A stretch of DNA of 64,000 nucleotides from Micromonospora endolithica (GCF_003626595.1 NZ_RBAK01000012.1:124001-188000); one strand, 5' to 3'; counted from the stretch's first letter, positions 16,471 to 25,600 are shown. Translations and numbers: made by a program. The notes: generated from the sequence alone by a model not told the origin.

Positions 16471-16640
16471 GGGGACGGTGCGTCGGCGAGGTCGGCCGGG
16501 TCGAGACGCAGGGTGGCGAGCAGCCCGGTGTGCTTGGCCGGGTCGACCCGCTCGGGCAGTTCGCGCTCGACCCAGTCGGCCCTGGCCTGCTGGCCGCGCT
16601 CGCGTAGCGTGCTGACGATTCGGTGCCGGGCGATCCTCAT
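16467..16640 (-). CDS. Small conserved-looking protein heading the glycan cluster
   Basis: A 57-residue basic/acidic protein (MRIARHRIVSTLRERGQQARADWVERELPERVD...) starts at ATG 16640 with GAGGGAG about 9 nt upstream. It ends in a GTGA overlap with the glycosyltransferase gene. It is predicted helical, with no membrane segment. No function is recognised. As first gene it may set up translation of the operon, or act as a small partner of the enzyme. An in-frame ATG 42 nt upstream would extend it. Confidence 0.6.
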   Translation of the reverse strand: MRIARHRIVSTLRERGQQARADWVERELPERVDPAKHTGLLATLRLDPADLADAPSP

Positions 16641-16942
16641 CGGGTGCTCCCTCGTGGGGCCGTCCGCGACGGTGCTGCTCACGGACGGCGGTGTGACGGG
16701 CCGGTCGGTCCATCACCGGCCGTCCGGACGGACGTGCCGTCGCGATCGATGGCGAACGGTCAACGCCTCTGGCGACGCTGCGGCGATGGCACCGGCGGCC
16801 CCATCGGGGGACCCGGGCGACCTGTTCACCGTACGCCTACCTGCGCGGATCCGCACGTGACCGGCGGCCGGGAGGTTGAACTCACCGCATCCGGAAGGGA
16901 TGCTGTCAGTTACATCGACAGCTCACGATTGGAAGTACCTCG
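16641..16942. other. Divergent intergenic region
   Basis: 302 bp separate the glycan cluster (leftward) from the S1 protease gene (rightward). A sigma-70-like promoter for the protease is at 16876-16904. For the leftward cluster no convincing promoter was found, and no repeat or small gene is seen. Confidence 0.4.
16876..16904 (+). promoter_or_regulatory. Housekeeping-type promoter for the S1 protease gene
   Basis: TTGAAC (16876-16881), a 17-bp spacer and GATGCT (16899-16904) give a normal -35/-10 arrangement about 32 nt before GGAAG and 39 nt before the ATG. Confidence 0.5.
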
Positions 16943-17785
16943 ATGCGTCGTCTTCCGCTCGTCGCCCTCACCCTCGCCCTGCTGCTGCCCGCCGCCCCCG
17001 CCGCCGCGCACCACCGGACCGGCACCGCGCCCGACCCGACCGCCCTGGCCGCGGTCACCACCGCCGGCACCGCCTGGGGCCTCGACCCGGCGACCGGCCG
17101 GACGACCCTGACCGCCGACGAGTCGGTCAGCGCGGCCCAGGCCCGGGCGCTGCGCGCCGTCGCCGACCGGGCCGGCGCGGTGTTCCGCCGGGAACCGGGC
17201 CGGCTGCGGCTGCTCATCGCCGGCGGGCAGGCGATCTACGGCGGCGGCGGGCGCTGCTCCCTCGGCGCGAACGTGCGCAGCGGCACCACCTACTACTTCG
17301 TCACCGCCGGGCACTGCACCCGCAACGCGGCGACCTGGTACGCCAACAGCGGCCAGACCACCGTGCTCGGCAGCCGCGCCGGCAGCAGCTTCCCCGGCAA
17401 CGACTACGGCATCGTGCGCTACACCGGCACGATCAGCCACCCCAGCGCCGTGTACACCTATCCCGGCACGGTCACCATCAACGGCCCCGGCACCGCGTTC
17501 GTCGGCCAGGCAGTCTGTCGCAGCGGCTCCACCACCGGCGTCCGGTGCGGCACGGTCACCGGGCTCAACCAGACGGTGAACTACGCCCAGGGCAGCGTCT
17601 CCGGGCTCATCCGCACCAACATCTGTGCCGAGCCCGGCGACAGCGGCGGCCCGCTCTACTCGGCGGCGAACGGCACCGTCCTCGGCGTCCTCTCCGGTGG
17701 CAGCGGCAACTGCACCAGCGGCGGCACGACCTACTACCAGCCGATCGGGGAGATCCTCGCCGCGTACCGGGTGACCATCCCCTGA
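16943..17785 (+). CDS. Secreted S1-family serine protease (streptogrisin-like)
   Basis: The 280-residue precursor has a Sec signal peptide (about 1-22, ending AAPAAA) and a propeptide of about 70 residues with a C-terminal RLRLLIAGGQAIYGGGG. The protease domain carries the catalytic triad in TAGHC (His), GNDYG (Asp) and GDSGGP (Ser). Cysteine pairs (CSLG...GHC, C...RC, C...C) fit the usual disulfides of streptogrisin/alpha-lytic proteases. It should be exported and self-processed. A 5-bp tandem CCAGA tract follows the stop. Confidence 0.9.
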   Translation: MRRLPLVALTLALLLPAAPAAAHHRTGTAPDPTALAAVTTAGTAWGLDPATGRTTLTADESVSAAQARALRAVADRAGAVFRREPGRLRLLIAGGQAIYGGGGRCSLGANVRSGTTYYFVTAGHCTRNAATWYANSGQTTVLGSRAGSSFPGNDYGIVRYTGTISHPSAVYTYPGTVTINGPGTAFVGQAVCRSGSTTGVRCGTVTGLNQTVNYAQGSVSGLIRTNICAEPGDSGGPLYSAANGTVLGVLSGGSGNCTSGGTTYYQPIGEILAAYRVTIP

Positions 17786-17807
17786 CCAGACCAGACCAGA
17801 CCAGACC
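17785..17807. repeat. Short tandem repeat, 5-bp unit
   Basis: About four and a half copies of ACCAG follow the protease stop codon directly. It is possibly a polymerase-slippage tract; no function is evident. Confidence 0.6.
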
Positions 17808-17819
17808 CGACCGGCCCGG

Positions 17820-17862
17820 GTAAGGGCACCTGAAGCGAACCGTAAGCGACCTCGGGCAGAGT
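17820..17862 (+). promoter_or_regulatory. SARP-type operator/promoter: three 11-bp direct repeats
   Basis: GTAAGGGCACC (17820-17830), TGAAGCGAACC (17831-17841) and GTAAGCGACCT (17842-17852) repeat with an exact 11-bp period. CAGAGT (17857-17862) follows 8 bp after the last heptamer. SARP/AfsR regulators are known to bind such repeats 8 bp ahead of the -10. The same layout occurs next to the regulator gene at 21529-21560. Confidence 0.7.
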
Positions 17863-17904
17863 CCTGGTTGTCGAACGAGGCACCCGAAGCCAGGAGGAAC
17901 CCCG

Positions 17905-18456
17905 ATGCGCAGGATCATCAACTCGACCTACATCACCCTCGACGGCGTGATCGAGAACCCGATGTGGACCATGCCGTACTTCGACGACGAGGCCTCCGCC
18001 TTCGCCGGCTCGCAGACCGACGCGGCCGACGCGCTGCTGCTCGGCCGGCACACCTACGAGGGCTTCGCCGCGTCCTGGCCGACCCGGGACGAGAACGACC
18101 CGACCACCGGCGCCGCCTACTTCAACAACGTGAAGAAGTACGTCGCCTCGACCACCCTGACCACCGCGGAGTGGAGGAACAGCGAGGTGCTCCAGGGCGA
18201 CGTGATCGAGGCGGTCACCGCGCTGAAGGCCGCCGAGGGCAGGGACATCCTGATGTACGGCTACGGCGTGCTCACCGACACGCTGGTCAAGGCCGGCCTG
18301 GTGGACGAGGTGCGGTTCTGGATCCACCCGGTGCTGGTCGGTGGCCCGTCGGTCTCCGCCCCGCTGCCGAACACGCCCACCACGCTGGCCCTGGCGGACA
18401 CGAAGGTCTTCAAGAACGGCGTGATCGTCGCGACCTACACGCCGGCCGCCGGCTAG
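17905..18456 (+). CDS. Dihydrofolate-reductase-family (RibD C-terminal-like) protein
   Basis: The 183-residue protein has the fold's marks: ITLDGVIENP, ALLLGRHTYEGFAASWP, DILMYGYGVLTDTLVKAGLVDEVRFWIHPVLVG. These proteins bind NADPH and reduce uncharacterised substrates; they are related to the riboflavin reductase domain rather than true folate reductase. AGGAGG precedes the ATG. The gene ends overlapping by 4 bp, tail to tail, with the SARP-type regulator gene. The three direct repeats upstream make it a likely target of that regulator. Confidence 0.85.
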   Translation: MRRIINSTYITLDGVIENPMWTMPYFDDEASAFAGSQTDAADALLLGRHTYEGFAASWPTRDENDPTTGAAYFNNVKKYVASTTLTTAEWRNSEVLQGDVIEAVTALKAAEGRDILMYGYGVLTDTLVKAGLVDEVRFWIHPVLVGGPSVSAPLPNTPTTLALADTKVFKNGVIVATYTPAAG

Positions 18457-21400
18457 ACCGGCAGCGGTGGGACCAGGGCCCGGGCCTCGCCCGGGCCCAG
18501 GTCGCGTCCGGCGGCGTACGCGGCGGCGAACCCGTCCGCGCCGAGCGCCGCGACCAGCCGTGCCGTCGTACGGTCGATCTCGTCCTGTTTGGCCGGGGCG
18601 ACCGGCGCCTCCGCCGCCTCCCGGGCGGCGTGCGCCGCGCCGAGCATCCGCGCTCCGACCCGCGGGTCCGCAACCGCCGACGCGAGCCCTTCGAGGGCGC
18701 CGCAGGCGTCCCGGGGCGCGTCGATGACGACGGAAACGTCGAACGCCCGAGCGTGCAGCGACCGCGCCCGGTCACCGTCCCCCTGTTCGGCGACGGCGTA
18801 CGCCAGCTCGGTGAGCACCATCGGCAGGTGCAGCGCGTCGTCCCCACCCTGTTCCACCAGCCGTTCCAGGTGGGTGGTGGCCACGTCGAGCTTCCCGATG
18901 CGGCGGGCGGCGAAGCCGAGGCCCAGCTCGGCGAAGACCAGGGCGGCCGGGGAGTCCTGCTCGACGGCCAGCCGGTACGCGCGCCCGGCCAGTTCCCACG
19001 CCGTGTCGTGGTCCCGGGTCTGCACGGCGAGCCAGGCCAACCAGGACAGTTTGGACCCGACCTCCGGCCAGAGCCCCAACTCCTCGGCCCAGCGCAGGCC
19101 CTCCCGGTGCAGGGCGATCGCCCGTTCGTGGTCACCGGTCAGCTCGGCCAGCCCGCCCAGCCAGTCGGTCGCCTGCGACCGGCCCCACCCGTCGCCAAGC
19201 TCGGCGAATCCGGCGGCCGCCCGGTTGGCGGCACGATCCAGCTCGGCGACGTCGCTGGCCGCGTGGGCGAGCATGGCCCGGGTCACCGACACGGCCGCCT
19301 CGACCCAGGGGTCGGTGCCGGCGGCGAGGGCCCGGTCCAGCAGGCCGGCCACGCGCGTCCGGTCGTGGCTCTCCAGCAGCGCGGCGGCCACGAACCAGGT
19401 GGCCCTGCCGTCGGCGTGCCCGGCCAACGCGACGTCGACCTCGGCGTCCGGCACCCGCTCGCCGTGGAGCAACGCGAACCCGACCCGCCACACCGCCGCC
19501 TCGGCCCGCGTCGCGGCATCGCCCTCGCCGTCGGACGCCAGCGCGCGGCGAGCCTCGGAGAGCCGGCCACGGAGGAACCAGTACCAGGTCAGGGCGTTGG
19601 CCAGCCGCAGGCCCCCGCCGTGGGCCAGGGCCGCGCGCAGGTTGCCGGTCTCGGCGTCCAGGCGGGCCAGCCACTCCCGCTGGCCGGGGCCGCGCAGCAG
19701 CGGATCGACCCGCTCCGCCCACTCCGTCCAGTAGGTGGCGTGCCGCGCCCGCACCGGGTCGGTGGGGTCGAGCCGCTCCAACGCGTACGCGGCGACCGAC
19801 TCCAGCAGCCGGTAGCGCGGTGTCGGGCCGGCGGTGTCCAGCACCAGCAGCGACCGGTCGACCAGTGCGGACAGCACGTCGAGGTCGGCGCCGCAGACCG
19901 CCTCGGCGGCCTCCGGCGGGCAGCCGTCCGGGTGCACCGCCAGCCGGGACAGCACCGTCCGCTCGTGCGCGGCGAGCAGGTCCCAGCTCCACCCGATCAC
20001 CGCGGTCAGGGTGCGTTGCCGGACCGGCACGTCCCGCTGCGTCGTACCCAGCAGGCGGAACCGGTCGTCCAGCCGCTCGACCACGCCGGCCAGGCCGAGC
20101 GCGCGTACCCGCCGCGCGGCCAGTTCCAACGCCAGCGGCAGGCCGTCGAGGCGGCGGCAGAGCTGCGCGACGGCCGGCGCGGTCCGCTCGTCCAGGTGGA
20201 AGCCGCGCTGCTGCGCGGCGGCCCGGGCCGCGAACAACCGGGCCGCCGCCGACCGGCGGACCGCGTCGAGGTCCGACTCCTCGGTCGGTACGGGTAGCGG
20301 TCGCACCTCCCAGAGCAGCTCCCCGGCGAGGCCGAGCGGTTCCCGGCTGGTCGCCAGCACGGTCACCTCCGGTGCCTCCCGCAGCAGCCGGGCGACCAGC
20401 GTCGCGGCCGGCTCGACGACGTGCTCGCAGTTGTCCAGCACCAGCAGGGTCCGCCGGTGGCGCAGCGCCGCCACCAGGTGGTCGCCGGCGGTGCCGCCGG
20501 TCCCGGCGACCTCGCGGACGTCCAGCGCGGCCAGCACCAGGTCGGCGACGCCGGTCTCGCCGGGACGCAACGCGGTCAGCTCGACCAGCCGCACACCGTC
20601 GGGGAAGGCCTGCTCGCGGGCGACCTCGGTGGCCAGCCGGGTCTTGCCGACCCCGCCCGGCCCGACCAGGGTGACCAGCCGCCGCTCCGGTACGAGGGCA
20701 CGCAGTTCGGCGAGTGCCTCGGCCCGGCCGACCAGCTCGTCCAGCCGGGCCGGCATGCTGTTGCGGATCCGCGCGGCGGCCGGCGGCGGGGTCAGCGCCG
20801 CGTCCTGCGCCAGGATCTTCCGGTGCAGCGCGACCAGGTCCGGGCCGGGGTCGAGGCCCAGCTCGTCGGCGAGCCGGTGCCGCAGGTCGGCGTAGCTGTC
20901 CAGCGCCTCGGACTGGCGGCCGGCCGCGTAGAGGGCCCGGATGTGCAGTGCCCGCAGCCCCTCCCGCAGCGGGTGCCGGCTGACCAGCTCGGCCAGGTCG
21001 GCCGTGACCAGCACGTGCTCGCCGCGGGCCAGCCGGGCGGCGGCGAGCTTCTCGTGCACCGCCAGCCGGGCCTCGGCCAGCCGGGTCACCTCGGCGCGCA
21101 CCCACTGCTCGTCGGCCACGTCCGCGTACGGCTCGCCCCGCCACAAGCCGAGCGCCTCGGCGAGGCTGTGCACGTCGTCCTCGGCGGCCAGCGCGGTGAA
21201 CCGCTCGGCGTCGACCGCGTCGGTGCGCAGCAGGTAACCGGGGGCGCGCGACTCGATCAGGTCCCGGGCGCCGGGTTCGGCGTCGTCGAGCGCCCTGCGC
21301 AACTGGGACACCCGGACCTGGAGGGCGCCGGCCGCGTTCGCCGGTGGGGCGTCACCCCAGAGGTCGTCGATCAGGCGGCCGGTGGAGACGACCTGGTTGC

Positions 21401-21509
21401 GGTGCGCGAGCAGGTCGGCCAGCAGCACCCGCACCTTGGCGCCCGGCACGGTGACCGGGGAGCCCGCGTCGGTGGCGACGGCGAGCGGCCCGAGGACGCC
21501 GAAACGCAT
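18453..21509 (-). CDS. AfsR/SARP-type transcriptional regulator (wHTH-BTAD-NB-ARC-TPR)
   Basis: The 1018-residue protein starts at ATG 21509 (MRFGVLGPLAV). An OmpR-like winged helix (about 1-90) and a bacterial transcriptional activation domain (about 95-245, ending LGLDPGPDLVALHRKIL) are followed by a P-loop NTPase (GPGGVGKTRLA, LLVLDNCEHV, LATSREPLGL) and a long TPR-like region. This is the usual large SARP layout. Frame extension upstream is rejected because it runs over the divergent hydrolase gene. Direct repeats in both flanking promoter regions suggest it activates the neighbouring hydrolase and reductase genes. The signal is unknown. Confidence 0.9.
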   Translation of the reverse strand: MRFGVLGPLAVATDAGSPVTVPGAKVRVLLADLLAHRNQVVSTGRLIDDLWGDAPPANAAGALQVRVSQLRRALDDAEPGARDLIESRAPGYLLRTDAVDAERFTALAAEDDVHSLAEALGLWRGEPYADVADEQWVRAEVTRLAEARLAVHEKLAAARLARGEHVLVTADLAELVSRHPLREGLRALHIRALYAAGRQSEALDSYADLRHRLADELGLDPGPDLVALHRKILAQDAALTPPPAAARIRNSMPARLDELVGRAEALAELRALVPERRLVTLVGPGGVGKTRLATEVAREQAFPDGVRLVELTALRPGETGVADLVLAALDVREVAGTGGTAGDHLVAALRHRRTLLVLDNCEHVVEPAATLVARLLREAPEVTVLATSREPLGLAGELLWEVRPLPVPTEESDLDAVRRSAAARLFAARAAAQQRGFHLDERTAPAVAQLCRRLDGLPLALELAARRVRALGLAGVVERLDDRFRLLGTTQRDVPVRQRTLTAVIGWSWDLLAAHERTVLSRLAVHPDGCPPEAAEAVCGADLDVLSALVDRSLLVLDTAGPTPRYRLLESVAAYALERLDPTDPVRARHATYWTEWAERVDPLLRGPGQREWLARLDAETGNLRAALAHGGGLRLANALTWYWFLRGRLSEARRALASDGEGDAATRAEAAVWRVGFALLHGERVPDAEVDVALAGHADGRATWFVAAALLESHDRTRVAGLLDRALAAGTDPWVEAAVSVTRAMLAHAASDVAELDRAANRAAAGFAELGDGWGRSQATDWLGGLAELTGDHERAIALHREGLRWAEELGLWPEVGSKLSWLAWLAVQTRDHDTAWELAGRAYRLAVEQDSPAALVFAELGLGFAARRIGKLDVATTHLERLVEQGGDDALHLPMVLTELAYAVAEQGDGDRARSLHARAFDVSVVIDAPRDACGALEGLASAVADPRVGARMLGAAHAAREAAEAPVAPAKQDEIDRTTARLVAALGADGFAAAYAAGRDLGPGEARALVPPLPV

Positions 21510-21528
21510 GCCGGCCACCCTACCCGCG

Positions 21529-21560
21529 GTAAGCGGGTCGTAAGTGTCGCGGCGCAGGGT
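21529..21560 (+). promoter_or_regulatory. SARP-type operator/promoter: two 11-bp direct repeats
   Basis: GTAAGCGGGTC (21529-21539) and GTAAGTGTCGC (21540-21550) are followed by CAGGGT (21555-21560), 8 bp after the last heptamer. The -10 ends 6 nt before the hydrolase ATG at 21567, so that transcript could be leaderless. Confidence 0.7.
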
Positions 21561-21566
21561 GAGGCC

Positions 21567-22343
21567 ATGGCGTACGCACCGGTGAACGGTCTGTCCATGT
21601 ACCACGAGTGGCACGGCGACGGTCCCGGCCGACCGCTCGTGCTGCTGCACGGCGCCCTGTCCGGGATCGGCACCTCGTTCGGCGCGATCCTGCCGGCGCT
21701 GGCCGGCGGCCGGCGGGTGCTCGCGGTCGAGTTCCAGGCCCACGCGCACACCCCCGACGCGGACCGTCCGTTGACCGTCGACGGGTTCGCCGCCGACGTG
21801 GTCGCCCTGCTCGACCATCTCGACGTGGCGGTGGCGGACGTGTTCGGCTGGAGCATGGGCGCGGCGGTGGCGCTGCGCCTGGGCACCGACCATCCGCACC
21901 GCGTCGGCCGCCTGGTGCTGGCCTCGGTCGCCTTCGACGCCGGCGGCCTGCACCCGGGCCTGCTGGACGGCATCGCGCACCTGGAACCGGAGCACCTGCA
22001 CGGCTCGGAGCTGCACGAGGAGTACCTGCGCACGGCCCCCGACCCGACCGGATGGCCGGCGCTGGTCGCGAAGATCAAGAAGTTGGACGCGGACCCGCCC
22101 CGGTGGCCCCCGTCGGCGATCCGGGCGCTGGTCGCGCCTACGCTGCTGGTCCTCGCCGACTCGGACATCGTCCGGCCGGAGCACGCGGTGGAGATGTTCC
22201 GGCTGCTCGGCGGCGGGGTGGTCGGTGACCTCACCGGCCTGCCGGCCAGCCGGCTGGCCGTCCTACCCGGCACCACCCACACGACCGTGCCGCAGCGGGC
22301 GGACTGGCTGGCCCCGATGATCGACGAGTTCCTCGACGGCTGA
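21567..22343 (+). CDS. Alpha/beta hydrolase
   Basis: The 258-residue hydrolase has HG in LVLLHGALSG, the nucleophile elbow GWSMGAA (Ser), a late Asp in LADSDIVRP and His in PGTTHTT. The start is ATG 21567, since the long upstream frame runs antisense through the regulator gene. GTGAGG lies close upstream, but the -10 position also allows a leaderless start. It is divergent from the SARP-type gene, and with the reductase at 17905 it forms a likely regulon. The substrate is unknown. Confidence 0.85.
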   Translation: MAYAPVNGLSMYHEWHGDGPGRPLVLLHGALSGIGTSFGAILPALAGGRRVLAVEFQAHAHTPDADRPLTVDGFAADVVALLDHLDVAVADVFGWSMGAAVALRLGTDHPHRVGRLVLASVAFDAGGLHPGLLDGIAHLEPEHLHGSELHEEYLRTAPDPTGWPALVAKIKKLDADPPRWPPSAIRALVAPTLLVLADSDIVRPEHAVEMFRLLGGGVVGDLTGLPASRLAVLPGTTHTTVPQRADWLAPMIDEFLDG

Positions 22344-22364
22344 CGAGCCCCGCCGCGCGGGCGG

Positions 22365-23048
22365 TCAGGGCTGGAAGCGGTACCCCATGCCGGGCTCGGT
22401 GATCAGGTGCCGCGGCCGGGCCGGGTCGTCCTCCAGCTTGCGGCGCAGCTGGGCCATGTACTGCCGCAGGTAGTTGGTCTCGTGCTGGTACTCCGGGCCC
22501 CACACGTCGTGCAGGAGCTGACGCTGGCTCACCAGCTTGCCGGGATGCCGGACCAGCTTCTCCAACACGCCCCACTGGGTCGGGGTCAGCTTGACCTCCG
22601 CACCGTCGTCCCGGGTGACCGTGTGCGCCGCCAGGTCGACGGTGTGGCGACCGACCCGGACGGAGGCGCCGGCCGCGTCGGCGGTCGCGCCGAGCCGGCG
22701 GGTCACCGCCCGGATCCGGGCCAGCAGCTCGTCCACCCCGAACGGTTTGGTCACGTAGTCGTCCGCCCCGGCGTCCAGGGCGGCCACCTTGTCCTCGCTG
22801 CCGGCGCGCCCGGAGAGCACGATGATCGGCACCGTCGTCCAGCCGCGCAGCCCCCGGATGACCTCGATGCCGTCGAGGTCCGGCAGGCCGAGGTCGAGCA
22901 CCACCAGGTCGGGTGGGTGGCTGGCCGCCATCTTCAGCGCGGCGGCGCCGGTGGCGGCCACGTCGACGTCGTACCGGCGGGCCCGCAGGTTGATGTGCAA
23001 CGCGCGCAGGATCTGGGGTTCGTCGTCGACGACGAGGATGCGGGTCAC
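22365..23048 (-). CDS. kdpE: KdpE response regulator
   Basis: The 227-residue OmpR-family regulator has the acidic pocket VVDDE, phospho-acceptor Asp52 (LVVLDLGLPD), the KPF switch lysine, and a winged helix ending HLITEPGMGYRFQP. The start is GTG 23048 within a GTGA overlap with kdpD, so the pair is translationally coupled. KdpE activates the kdpFABC operon under potassium limitation or salt stress. A TTGACG direct repeat upstream of that operon is a candidate site. Confidence 0.95.
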   Translation of the reverse strand: MTRILVVDDEPQILRALHINLRARRYDVDVAATGAAALKMAASHPPDLVVLDLGLPDLDGIEVIRGLRGWTTVPIIVLSGRAGSEDKVAALDAGADDYVTKPFGVDELLARIRAVTRRLGATADAAGASVRVGRHTVDLAAHTVTRDDGAEVKLTPTQWGVLEKLVRHPGKLVSQRQLLHDVWGPEYQHETNYLRQYMAQLRRKLEDDPARPRHLITEPGMGYRFQP

Positions 23049-25600
23049 CGCTGCGGTCCTTCCGTCGCCCCGGTCCCGGTGGCGGCGGGCAGCCGCAGCA
23101 CCATGGTCAGCCCGCCGCCGGGAGTGGTCTCCGGGGTGATGCTGCCACCCATCGCCTCGGCAAGGCCGCGGGACAGCGCGAGGCCGAGGCCGACGCCGGT
23201 CAGGTTGTCCCGGTCGCCCAGGCGTTGGAACGGCAGGAAGACGTGCTCCCACTGGTCCTCCGGGATGCCCGGCCCGGTGTCGATGATCCGCAGCTCGACC
23301 TGCCCGGCGTGGGCGCTCGCGGTGACGGTCGGGGGTTGCCCGGCGGGGCTGTGTCGCAACGCGTTGGCGACGATGTTCACCAGTACCCGTTCCAGCAGTC
23401 CGGGGTCGGCGATCGCGGCGGGCAGATCGGCGGGGATGTCGGTGGCCACGTCCGTGGCCAACTCACCCAACTCGTCCAACGCCCGCGGCACGGCGTCCTC
23501 CAGCCCGATGGTGGTGGGGTGCACCCCCAGCGCCCCCGCCTGCAACCGGCTCATGTCCAGCAGGTTCGCCACCAGGCGGGCGAGCCGGTCGAGCGACTCC
23601 TCCGCGGTGGCCAGCAGCTCCGCCCGGTCCGCGTCGTCGAACTCCACGTCGGGGCTGCGCAGGCTGGTGACCGCCGCCTTGGCCGAGGCGAGCGGCGTAC
23701 GCAGGTCGTGGCTGACCGCGGCGAGCAGCGCGGTCCGCATGCGGTCGGCCTCGGCGAGCGGACGGGCCGTGGCGGCCTCCTCGGCGAGCCGTTCCTGGCG
23801 GAGCGCGACGGCGGCCTGCGCGGCGAACGCCTCGACGATGCGCCGGTCGGCGGCCTCCAACCGGCGTCCACAGAGCACGACGGTGAGCCGGTCGTCCACC
23901 GGCACCGACGTCTCGCCCCCGCCCGGGCTGCCCGCCGGCGTGTCACCGACGCTCGCCACCACCCGCCAGGCGCCCTCCTCCCGGGTCCGGCCGGGACGTC
24001 CCTCGGCCCCGCTGACCGACTCCAGCACGCTGACCGCCCGCAGCGCGAACGTCTCCCGCAGCCGGTCGAGCAGCGCCGGCAGCGGGCGTTCCCCACGCAG
24101 CACGCTGCCGGCGACGGTGGCCAGCGTCTGGGCGTCCGCCGAGGCGCGGGCCGCTTCCCGGGTGCGCCGGGCGGCGACGTCGACCACGCCACTCACCGCG
24201 ACGGCCACCCCCACGAAGACCCCGAGGGCGAGCAGGTTGTCCGCCTCGGCGATGGTCAGCGTGCGGAACGGCGGGGTGAAGAACCAGTTCAGCAGCAGCG
24301 AGCCGCCGAGCGCGGCGACCAGCGCCGGCCACAGCCCACCGACCAGGGCCACGCCGACGACCGCGGCGAGGAAGAGCAGGATGTCGTTGATCAGGGTGAG
24401 GTCCGGCAGGGCCCGGAGCACCAGGGTGAGCAGCGGCATGCCCAGGACCGCGAGCGCGAAGCCGAGCAGCCTGCGCCGTCGGGACAGCGCTGCCGGCACG
24501 CCGCCGGCACGCCTACCCTGGCCGGCCGCCGGGTGGGTGACCAGGTGGACGTCGATCGGCCCGGAGAGCGCCGTGGTGGTGACACCGACGCCTCGGGAGA
24601 ACAACTGCGCGAACCGCCCCCGCCGGCTCGCCCCCAGCACGAGCTGCGTGGCGTTCACCCCCCGCGCGAAGTCCAGCAACGCGGCCGGCACGTCGGTGCC
24701 GAGCACGTGGTGGTAGGTGCCCCCGAGGCTCTCCACCAGCACCCGCTGCCGGGCCAGCTGGGCCGGATCCGCGCCGGCCAGGCCGTCGCTGCGCGCCACG
24801 TGCACGGCCAGCAGGTCGGCGCCCTTGCTGCGGGCGGCGATCCGGGCCGCCCGGCGGATCAACGTCTCCCCCTCCGGGCCGCCGGTGAGCGCGACGACGA
24901 CCCGTTCGCGGGCCTCCCAGGTGTCGGAGATCCCCTGCTGGGCCCGGTACGCGTCGAGCTGCTCGTCGACCTTGTCGGCGAGCCAGAGCAGCGCGAGTTC
25001 GCGCAGGGCGGTGAGGTTGCCGACCCGGAAGTAGTTGCCCAACGCGGCGTCGATCTTGTCCGGACGGTAGATGTTGCCGTGCGCCATCCGGCGGCGCAGC
25101 GCCTCCGGCGTCATGTCGACCAACTCGACCTGCTCGGCGGCGCGGACGATCTGGTCGGGCACGGTCTCCCGCTGGGTGGTGCCGGTGATCTGCGCGACGA
25201 CGTCGTTGATCGACTCCAGGTGCTGCACGTTGACCGTGGACAGCACGCTGATCCCGGCGTCGAGCAGCTCGTGGACGTCCTGCCAGCGCTTGGAGTTGCG
25301 CGAGCCGGGCACGTTGGTGTGTGCCAGTTCGTCGACCACGGCCAGCTGGGGCCGCCGGGCCAGCAGCGCGTCCAGGTCCAACTCGGTGAACTCGGCGCCC
25401 CGGTGCACCAGCGTGCGCCGGGGCACCTGCTCCAGGTCGCCGACCATCGCGGCGGTGTGCGCCCGGCCGTGCGTCTCGACCAGACCGATCACCACGTCGG
25501 TGCCACGTTCGGCCCGCCGGTGGGCCTCCTCCAGCATCGCGTACGTCTTGCCGACGCCCGGCGCGGCACCCAGGTAGATCCGCAGCTCACCCCGCGCCAT
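23045..25600 (-). CDS. kdpD: KdpD sensor histidine kinase
   Basis: The 851-residue sensor has the KdpD N-terminal domain with Walker A GAAPGVGKT (11-19) and VVDELAHTNVPGSRN, a UspA-like domain (about 215-360), four membrane segments (about 380-475, DUF4118), a GAF-like region, then the dimerisation box AVSHDLRTPLA (His near 630) and an ATPase domain (NIVANALRHS, DTGPGIPEDQ, GVGLGLALSRGLA). GGAGG stands 7 nt before ATG 25600. It senses low potassium or osmotic stress; in other bacteria the UspA domain binds c-di-AMP. Confidence 0.95.
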   Translation of the reverse strand: MARGELRIYLGAAPGVGKTYAMLEEAHRRAERGTDVVIGLVETHGRAHTAAMVGDLEQVPRRTLVHRGAEFTELDLDALLARRPQLAVVDELAHTNVPGSRNSKRWQDVHELLDAGISVLSTVNVQHLESINDVVAQITGTTQRETVPDQIVRAAEQVELVDMTPEALRRRMAHGNIYRPDKIDAALGNYFRVGNLTALRELALLWLADKVDEQLDAYRAQQGISDTWEARERVVVALTGGPEGETLIRRAARIAARSKGADLLAVHVARSDGLAGADPAQLARQRVLVESLGGTYHHVLGTDVPAALLDFARGVNATQLVLGASRRGRFAQLFSRGVGVTTTALSGPIDVHLVTHPAAGQGRRAGGVPAALSRRRRLLGFALAVLGMPLLTLVLRALPDLTLINDILLFLAAVVGVALVGGLWPALVAALGGSLLLNWFFTPPFRTLTIAEADNLLALGVFVGVAVAVSGVVDVAARRTREAARASADAQTLATVAGSVLRGERPLPALLDRLRETFALRAVSVLESVSGAEGRPGRTREEGAWRVVASVGDTPAGSPGGGETSVPVDDRLTVVLCGRRLEAADRRIVEAFAAQAAVALRQERLAEEAATARPLAEADRMRTALLAAVSHDLRTPLASAKAAVTSLRSPDVEFDDADRAELLATAEESLDRLARLVANLLDMSRLQAGALGVHPTTIGLEDAVPRALDELGELATDVATDIPADLPAAIADPGLLERVLVNIVANALRHSPAGQPPTVTASAHAGQVELRIIDTGPGIPEDQWEHVFLPFQRLGDRDNLTGVGLGLALSRGLAEAMGGSITPETTPGGGLTMVLRLPAATGTGATEGPQR

